A stretch of 64,000 nucleotides of DNA from Isoetes taiwanensis (lineage: Eukaryota > Streptophyta > Lycopodiopsida > Isoetales > Isoetaceae), in assembly GCA_021234155.1 (NCBI GenBank), contig JAJEKV010000003.1, positions 31,791,166 to 31,855,165 of the forward strand, given 5' to 3'. How positions within the stretch are numbered: the first letter of the stretch is position 1; each line of letters starts with the position of its first letter. The position numbers were made by a program, and so were the translations under genes. Shown here piece after piece: positions 56,649 through 64,000 of this stretch. The notes beneath the pieces were generated by a model. That model was given only the letters and a program-made list of their open reading frames with translations, was not told the origin of the DNA and did not search any database.

Positions 56649-58420
56649 CTTTTTTTTTTGAAGAACGACAAACTTTATTGAAACTCTAAGCCAAAAGCCA
56701 GATACAAATGGAGAGGAGGGAATAAAAACTCAGAGGATAATCATGATCCACTGGGTAGAACCACCGGCCTATGCATAAGACAATACACTCAAATAGGACA
56801 CAAATATCAACTGTCGCTTGGCAGGAGCAAGCGAAGAACAATGGTAGGCCTTAGCGATTCTAGCTTGTGCGTCCTGGAGAACAACTGCAGGAGGAATATC
56901 CAAACCCTGAATCTGTGCTTCCAGATGGACCACAACAACCATCCTGATGCTAAATGAAATGCTTGGCTTTGCAACTTATTCCAAGTATTCGGATAAATAG
57001 CCAGAAGCACTTGCTGACTTGTCAATGTCACATGAAAAAAAGAAAGCTGCCAAGACCAAACAGGCTGGAGATGATCACATAAAAAGAAACAATGCTCAAT
57101 TAATGGTCTCGTTCCTTTGCTTGCACAGTGGGCAGAGTGCTGACACTTGAGGATCAAATCTATGGACAAGCACATTCACACGAGGGCATTTGTAAAGAAT
57201 CTGCCACCAAAGCACAGCCACCTTAGGATGGAGTAGTTTATCTTGAGCCCAAGTCCACATACGTCTCCAACTAGGAGGTGAGAGCTGAAGGGACCACTTA
57301 GTGGATGGCGGAAGGATATCACCATTGACAAGCAGCCTATACATAGAGTTCACAATGCTCGTGAGCACTATGGTGGAAAACCCACATGCACCCTTCAATA
57401 GCCTCTGGAGCAACCAATGGTAGAGTACTAGCAACCTTTTGCCAAATAGGTCTGTCCCATCGAGACAATAAGAATTTTGTTTGAAAGATTTGCCATGTCG
57501 TTAACTGGCCAGAATCATACCATACCGCAACTGTCAAGATTCTTGCTAACCTCGACCGTCGTTGAGTTAATGGATGAACTGAGGCACAAAGTGGAAGATT
57601 ATTTTCCACAGGTATCCACCAACAAAGGGCACTCAACTGATGACATGCAACAAGATCAATACAAAATAAGGTCAGTATTGTCTCCCAAGAGTCCAACAAG
57701 CCTTTCAAAAAAGGGAAGGCATTAGGAAAAGGGCATAGCTGATAAAAGAGACTCAAAGGAAGAAGAGGTTTTAATGAAGCTTTCCCAAAAGGAACACAAT
57801 GTGCAAGCAGCTGCTTCACCAACCGCACTCCAGGTGAGTCAATCATATCCTTAAGGATCCTCCAAATGAACTTAGAAATGAGAATCTTACTCTACAGATG
57901 GAAGTCTGTCATACCCAAACCACCTGCAAATTTTGGTCTAGTGCATTTGGACCATGCAATCTTGACCACAGCATGCTCCTCATTCCCACCCCAAATAAAA
58001 TTGCGGACAATGGTAACAATCACCTGAAATTTTGACTGAGAAACCAGAAGGACAGAGGCCATATAGATATGGAAATTACTTAAAACATGCTTAGCAACAG
58101 TTATTCGCGCTGGCAGAGAGAGCTTAGCAGTATTCCACCAAAATAAATGCTTTCGCAGCCCTTCTATGATAATATCCCAAGCATCTGAGGTAGAAATATG
58201 AATGCCAATAGAAATACCAAGAAGTTTAGTGGCCTTCCCATGAGGAAGCACCTTCCAAGGAAAACCAGCAACACAAGGAGGCACAACCCCATCAAGCGTC
58301 CATAATGCAGAACACTTTGTCCATTCAACTAATGCTGCCATACTATACATTTCCAAAGTGCTATAAAAGAAATTTTCCTTTATGTTGGACTGTGATGCTA
58401 TGAGAAGCCGTCACACTCAA
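56649..58420 (-). mobile_element. 5'-truncated L1 LINE, minus strand
   Basis: Poly(T) at 56649-56659 marks the 3' end. Minus-strand coding in several frames: LLIASQSNIKENFFYSTLEM (58410-58340, just after the RT catalytic site), FYSTLEMYSMAALVEWTKCS, KATKLLGISIGIHISTS, LPARITVAKHVLSNFHIYMA, FIWGGNEEHAVVKIAWSKC and GGLGMTDFHL (58250-57895), then VAVLWWQILYKCPRVNVL, CPLCKQRNETI and the tail LASGWLLWSIWKHRFRVW (56950-56910). The RT core is lost at the left end of coding. Confidence 0.85.
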
Positions 58421-59017
58421 ACAATGGTGCGAATCCCTTGAATTTTCTATGTTCATTTCAAAGAAAATGCATACGAGTTATTACCACTCAAATGCTTGGC
58501 ATTGTTGATGCAACATATTTGTGTCCTTAAGATAGTCAATGAGAAAGCATGCTCTTATGCTTTCAGCACTCTCAAACCTTTGCTATGCAATCAAAAGTAA
58601 GCTGTCTTAGCATACCCTATTTAAGTGGGAGAGAGATGATTTGAAAGGGTAAAAGTTATAAGTTTACATGGTTGATGATATATACATAAAATTCAGATGC
58701 AGACTTTTCTTTTCTTGATATATATGCCTTTCGTAAAGGGTGATATTTATCTAGATTCAGATGTTTGTTGTCCCAATGCAACCTCTCTTTATATTTATTC
58801 CTTAGTGCATATATAACAGTTGTCAAGAACCAGATAAAATGTTAATGTTTTCTACTTATGGTGATAGTGAATAAAGTCCAATTCCCTTTGCTTAGACAAA
58901 TTAAACATTGGACATCATAACTAAGGAAATTAGGGATAGCGAATAAAGCCCAATTCCATTTGCTTAGAAAAATTAAACATTGGACATCATAACTAAGGAA
59001 ATTAGGAACTTTTTTCA
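58421..59017. other. Interval between LINEs with a 72-bp tandem duplication
   Basis: No gene seen. 58864-58935 and 58936-59007 are two copies of a 72-bp unit (atag(t/c)gaataaag...ctaaggaaattagg). Confidence 0.6.
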
Positions 59018-59028
59018 TTTGAACTTTT

Positions 59029-59434
59029 TTTTTTTTGAAGAACTGTGTCAGCAATATATTAAAAGAATGGTAATGTTACAAAGCAAGTGAGGAGGAAGGA
59101 GAACTGCCCCAAAGAGACAGTGATACCTCGACACTCCACAACAACTGCAACTCTACTGCTGTACAAACTGACCATCACCATCTACCACACCCAAGAAGTC
59201 CCGCCAAATGGAAAACTTCCGCTCTACTAATCCCGGGAACACCAAAAAGCTTTGAAATAGCTTGTACCTGAGTCGAGGAATCAGAGAGGCTGCAGGCTGC
59301 TGAATCCCCTGAAAGATCCACAACCGCCGCCGCTTCCAAATCAACCACACCAACCAAGCCACGCACAGATGCAAGGCTTGCTGCCGTACGAGCGGCCAAA
59401 CACCAGGATACACATGAAGCAGCAATTGTTGGCT
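59029..59434 (-). mobile_element. 5'-truncated LINE, minus strand, with target duplication
   Basis: Poly(T) at 59025-59036 is followed by minus-strand zf-RVT tail coding (QALHLCVAWLVWLIWKRRRL, 59380-59320). TTTGAACTTTT occurs at 59018-59028 and 59435-59445 as an 11-bp target duplication. Confidence 0.85.
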
Positions 59435-59445
59435 TTTGAACTTTT

Positions 59446-60304
59446 ATCATGGGTGTAGATAGTTTTTGGGATTATCGAACTTACTACAAAGGGTTTAAAG
59501 GTTCTTTGAGATAGATAAATAGATAGGGTATGGTCGCCATGTTTCGCGCACTTAAGAGGCAAATTGCCCCCATCCAACCGGATTTCACGCGTCCCTCGAT
59601 CCGTCAACTAATTTGGATACCTAATGTTGTCCGTAACAACTTCTCCAAAGACATGGGCACCAAAAAATATCAGGCTAGAAAGTTATAGTGTCTTAAAGCA
59701 AGGGGGGTGTAGCGTCCACCGTCACGAGGCCCCTAATCACACTGCGCGGTACCCAAGGCGACCTTTCGGGGGGGTTATTGCCTGCAGACGCGCGATAAGT
59801 GCCACCTACCGTGCACTTGAGTGAACCTGCACGCTGACCATCTCTCACGGTCGGGCCACATCCCATTAATATCAGCGGGCCTAGATGCCATATACGAGGC
59901 CTACGGCGCCAGTTACCGATATGTATGCCGCCAGCTATCGAGGTACTGCCAACGGTCACCGTTGCCTTTGAGGCCTCCTCCGCCAAAATTCGAGCTGATT
60001 TTCCACACTGCAATCCCGAATCTGCATCCAAATTGGCCCGAACATTCTCTGCCTCATCCAGAAGAAAGGTAATTTGGCTTTAAAAGCCAGATTTTTTGAA
60101 ATCCGGAACCGTCTGGTATGCGAAAGGGACATCATTACAGTTACTCGTTTAAATTTGAGAGATCGACCAGCCACTATTCCATTCCGCTCAAGCATCCCGG
60201 GGGCCTCAAGCGTCGAAGGTAAACGCTGATTGCCTGTTATGTTTTTGGTGTCGAGTCTTCCCTTGATTTCTGGCGTTTTTCATTGCAGCACAGACTTCAG
60301 TCGC
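59446..60304. other. GC-rich stretch with possible untranslated exons
   Basis: 59700-60070 is GC- and CpG-rich, unlike its surroundings. Splice-like borders occur: AAAG/GTAATT at 60068, ACAG before 60138, GAAG/GTAAAC at 60221 and TGCAG before 60290. They could be 5' leader exons of the short ORF at 60305. No protein is recognised. Confidence 0.3.
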
Positions 60305-60462
60305 CATGGATCACGCGAGGAGAACTAGCTATCCTGGGTCGGGCTCCAGGTGGGACGTGGAAAGGCGTGGCGGCTCTGATCCCAGCAAGAGGGCGTGCCC
60401 TCGCCCGCTAGCTCTACAACTTCAACGACTCCTAACAGTTTCAGGGTTAGAAATTGCTTAGT
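60305..60462 (+). CDS. Possible small or truncated protein (first coding exon)
   Basis: ATG in good context (GTCGCCATGG) opens MDHARRTSYPGSGSRWDVER, then RRGGSDPSKRACPRPLAL, ending at TAG about 60460. It directly follows an acceptor-like TTTTTCATTGCAG. The Arg/Ser/Gly-rich start looks like the N-terminus of a nuclear or RNA-binding protein, but 52 codons is too short for a call. A T-rich, 3'-UTR-like stretch follows (60620-60780). It may be a captured or truncated first exon. Confidence 0.25.
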
Positions 60463-61039
60463 AACCCCGACCGAGATTACTACAGCCGTGGGTTCATCTG
60501 TTAGTGTAGAGTCGTGTCCCAGGTTGAGCGGGCTAGGTCCGAAACAAATCTCATCCATTGCCAGATTGTGATTACAGAAGGAGATCACGTGCTCTTCCAG
60601 AGCACCGTGAGTTAATGAGCTGCAGCCCCCTTTGTACAGAAGGCCCCTCTGGACAATCCCCTCCTCCTCTTCCTTTTGGTTTATGTTGTGAAACAGCCCT
60701 TTGGGCTTATTTTGTGAAGCCTCAGGGCTAAATTTTGTATGATCAAAATTTTGATTAATGAAATGATCTTCTGATTACTGGCCCTATTGGTTGTGTTGAT
60801 TGCTTAAGTTATTTGTTTGGATGAAAATAATTGTGTCAGGTCCATGGCCCATATTGGTAAAGGATTGGGAAATCAGTTGCAAACAATAAAAAAATGTACA
60901 ATGAGTTCACTCCATTCAGTAACTTGTCGACGCCTTAATTGTCTTGGATTTCATCCGTGTCTTCTGTTACCTGTGCATTTTGTCTGTTAATAGCAGAGCC
61001 AAAAAAAATGTAAACTTAAAATTAAGAGTGCAAGGTGAA
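60463..61039. other. Stretch without a recognised gene
   Basis: Resembles untranslated or intron sequence; no supported ORF on either strand. Confidence 0.4.
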
Positions 61040-63629
61040 CGAGCATACCTGACTGCCAGCGGGTGTAGCTATGAATGAGGTCCCCTTCCCAAACCTTGGA
61101 GTTGGCTGGGTTTCTCGAGCCATCTCAGCCCTCCATATCCTTGCAAACCCAACATCCATGCCCCTTTGCACGGCTAACAATTGCAGGATCCACCCCAATT
61201 TCCACCATCTCCCTGATAAGCCGTGCCTTGTCTATTGCAACATCTTGGTCATGTTGGGGCCCTGAATTGGCTGCAGCATAGTTCACCCATCCCTGTGTCT
61301 CCAGTCTTATTGAGTTGCCATGACCAATATCAGTATGTTGCTGTGGAGCTGGCAAGTCCCACCTCTTCAATGGGGAATTGAGTGTGCTGATTGGGTTTGC
61401 GACAGGTCTAACTAGAGGTATGCAACCCTCAATGCTTACATTCTGCCCGAGCAGATATGTGTGTCATCTAACTGCACATGACTTGCACCTCACCAACATC
61501 CTCTAATGGTTGTGAGACACAGGGACTAGCAGAACCAGCAGACTCAAGGTTTTGGTCAATACCTGGGCACGTCTGATTGCCTGTAATAGATGCCCCAAGT
61601 GGGTTGACTGCTCTAAGTGGACTCAACCCTTGCCTCATTCTCAGTCTGTTCCTCACCTGTAATCTTCTTGATTTCACCTCCTCACTCAACACCCTTTGAA
61701 AACCAAAAATGGATATCACTCTAGACACCCCCCTTGGATACATAAACCCCTAAGCCTTGCAGCACTTGCAGCTTCAGCTGCATCGGCTATCTTCCTTCTC
61801 TCTCCCCTCCCTGTTAGCCTCCCTCTGGGCAGCCTCCTCCCTTTCAGCCTTCCTCCTTGCAGTCTCAACCTTCCTTGCTGCCAGCTGCTCCACTTCCAAT
61901 TTTTTGGCCTCTGCCCTTCTTGCCTGTTCTGCTCTCAATGCCTCACAGAAACCAGATCTGGGGCAAAGCCCCTCCTCCTTGCCCTCATGGCTTGTGATGG
62001 CCGCACACATGTTTGAGATGGTTCTTGCAGACCAGCCATAGACCCTCCAACATCATTAACATGCATCTTCATCACCAATTTCATGTGTATGTTCCACATG
62101 CACAGATTGTGGCACATGCTCACCAGTTGGAATGTGTGGCCCGACAATGCCTTGGTCATTTTGCACATCAGTTGGGAGTTGTCCAGGTCAGGCCTCCTAT
62201 AGCTGGTGCACTTCTGCCATGTCAAACCCTTCCATTGGTCCCATAGCTGGATGGTACTCTTCTTCAGCCTGCTCATGGGCTTCTGTAATGTCTTCAACAT
62301 GCACCCTCCCAAACCTGGTACACTCTTGGCCTGGTCTAACCTTCTACTAGTCAAAGGGCCAGATACCAATGGCCCTAAAATCTACCTTGATGTTGTGGGG
62401 TGTTAGGCCACATGCAATTGATTGCGAAATCAATTCTGCTATCTCCTCCCTCTTTGGCTTTGCCCTCCCTTTGCTAACCATGAAAGGCAGCCCTAAGCCT
62501 CTTGAATGATGCCTTGAAAGGGGCAAAGCATTCCACATCTAGAGGTTGGAGTCTATGTGACAGGCAATAAGGCAAAGTGAATGCCCTTCTCTCTTGCTGC
62601 CAATATGACTTCTAGATCCACATGGCTGCCATGACCATCCAAATGATAAGGTGAGATTGATCTGGGGATACACCACCTGGAACTCTTGCTGCAAAATGTG
62701 ACAGCCATGATTTAAACAATTCTGATGCCATCCAAGCTGAAGTCTGGACAGCCTGAATGGCACCCTCTTCACATCTTGCAATGTTATCCTGCCTCATGTG
62801 ATTACCTTTAAAAATATACATGTTGGGGATCCTATACCCCTCAGCATTAACACAAACCAAAATTGTAACCCACTCCCTGTTGTTCATGACGACCTCACTC
62901 ACCCTGTTCCCCCCCTTCCTAGCTATGATTTTCAGCCCTTTCACTTCCCTGCCTAAATTCCAGTCTCATCAACGTTCCATATCCTTGAGACTGGGAAGGC
63001 AAACTCAGCATAAATCTGCTTGAGCCCGACATAAAAGTTGTCGAGGTTCTCCTGGGTCATGGCACGGGCCCTAGCCACATCTAGGGTTTCTGCACTCTTG
63101 AGTGCAACTTCGGGGTGTCTTTGCTTAAAGAGCTTCCACCACTTACTGCCTGGTACTCCAAATATCCCACAAGAACCCCTGCTCTAGCCATCTCTGATGC
63201 CTTTTCCTTAACAGCAGATAGGGCAACCCCCATCCCTTGCTCTGCTATGCTAAGGGCCTAATTAACTAGCTCCTCCTCTTGGAGAGTTGTCAATATTTGT
63301 GGATGGTTTATTTGCTTGTGGGTTGTTCGACCATATAGCCAATCTCTGATTGTGGATTCTGGTATACCAGACCTCCTTGATGCCTCTCTAATCGAAATGC
63401 CAAGTTCACTTACCTCTTCAAGGATGTCAAGCATTTGCTCCTCTGTCCATTGACCTCTCCTACTCGGCCTCCTTGGCATTGGACTGGTAGCAACACTGCC
63501 CTGTGGTGCCCTCTTCTTTGTCCTGGGTGCGCAGACCCTCTTAGATGACGCCGGTCTCCTGGTACCTCTTTCAACATCGGTTTCTCTTCGTGCCCTCGTC
63601 GAAACCATGGCTGTCTTCGTGCTCTTCAC
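61040..63629 (-). pseudogene. pogo/jerky-type transposase gene (HTH_psq plus DDE_1), decayed
   Basis: Minus strand. The N-terminus (63629-63258) is basic and carries a pipsqueak-type helix-turn-helix: GQWTEEQMLDILEEVSELGI, SIREASRRSGIPESTIRDWL. A TAG follows where the family has Trp, then MARAGVLVGYLEYQ; after a frameshift WNVDETGI near 63000-62960 gives the first catalytic Asp. The DDE_1 core continues KGLKIIARKGGNRVSEVV, WVTILVCVNAEGYRIPNMYI (62944-62612); the second Asp (LDGHGSH) is readable after a one-base shift near 62640. HRLQPLDVECFAPFKASFK (third Asp) is at 62560-62500 and the C-terminal 'GIWPFD' at 62350. A long Ala/Arg/Glu coiled-coil tail (62010-61774) and further open sequence to about 61045 (RWDLPAPQQHTDIGHG; VEIGVDPAIVSRAKGHGCWV) may be part of the same gene. 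Terminal repeats were not found. Confidence 0.8.
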
Positions 63630-64000
63630 AGCCTCTTCTCGAGAACATATGTACTATGAAAGGTGGGCAAGATTTTATGTCAATAGAAGCCATAGCAGGA
63701 GTCGGAGAATTGAATTCAGAAGAATGCAATCGAGTGCTAGGTTTGGGTGCCAATTCAAATCACCCGCATTGAATTTGTCTTTCAAATCGGCATGCTCGGT
63801 ATATTTTCTCCAGCACGGATATGGTCATCCAGTGCATGGGTATGGTCAACCAGGGCACGGTCCTGAACTCGTGACAGAGGCAACGGCAGGCACGGTTGAT
63901 GGACGCTAGTGTCTCGGTTGATGGAACCCCTGTCAATGACACCTGGCCACAATAGGACGGTACGTAGACTTGTGGACCCATGGCAGCACGCCGTTAAACC
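63630..64000. other. Upstream flank of the pogo-type gene
   Basis: No supported gene. A 21-bp unit (gg(a/g)tatggtca(t/a)ccag..) is repeated at about 63817-63858. The window ends here. Confidence 0.4.

Noticed and set aside
61757-62041. Leu/Ser-rich plus-strand frames
   Set aside because: Antisense to the Ala/Arg/Glu coiled coil of the pogo-type gene; composition follows from that.

Overview
The window looks like intergenic, heavily transposon-filled chromatin from the nuclear genome of a land plant with a large genome. The evidence is Ty3 and Ty1 LTR retrotransposons primed by initiator tRNA-Met, L1-type LINEs, Helitrons ending in hairpin plus CTAG, spliceosomal introns, and fragments of plant gene families (CIPK kinase, DUF3527-like). 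A fern or other non-angiosperm is my guess from the spliced DDE-type gene and the pipsqueak/pogo gene; the sequence does not prove it. I see no complete, clearly functional host gene.

Layout. Bases 2-1064 and 26415-28648 are the two halves of one spliced transposase-like gene. It was split by a 25.35 kb Ty3 chromovirus (element A, 1065-26414, + strand, target duplication TTGGA). The 5' LTR of A was later entered by a second Ty3 element of the Tat type (element B, 2160-14354, - strand, target duplication CTTCC). A carries a histone-H3-like N-terminus in its first ORF, unknown ORFs ahead of gag, then gag-PR-RT-RH-INT and a chromodomain. B has two RNase H domains, one of them unusually placed between protease and RT.

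From 28897 on there is a Helitron 3' end (- strand), a 5'-truncated Ty1/copia element (29331-34620), a minus-strand gene fragment with its own TATA box (34621-35488), a second copia fragment (35560-36460), a CIPK C-terminal exon (minus, 37374-37799), an L1 LINE (37803-40851), minus-strand coiled-coil gene fragments (41380-42083), a complete minus-strand Helitron carrying a captured exon (42084-44289), and a plus-strand Helitron (45802-48593) followed head to tail by two 2988-bp Helitron units (48594-54569).

The last 10 kb hold three 5'-truncated minus-strand LINEs, a possible CACTA end, a possible small GC-rich exon near 60.3 kb, and a decayed pogo-type transposase gene (minus, 61040-63629).

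Almost every ORF is broken. Many breaks, and most differences between repeat copies, lie at CG or CHG (CAG/CTG/CCG) sites. This raises the possibility that part of the apparent decay is consensus error at methylated cytosines rather than true mutation.
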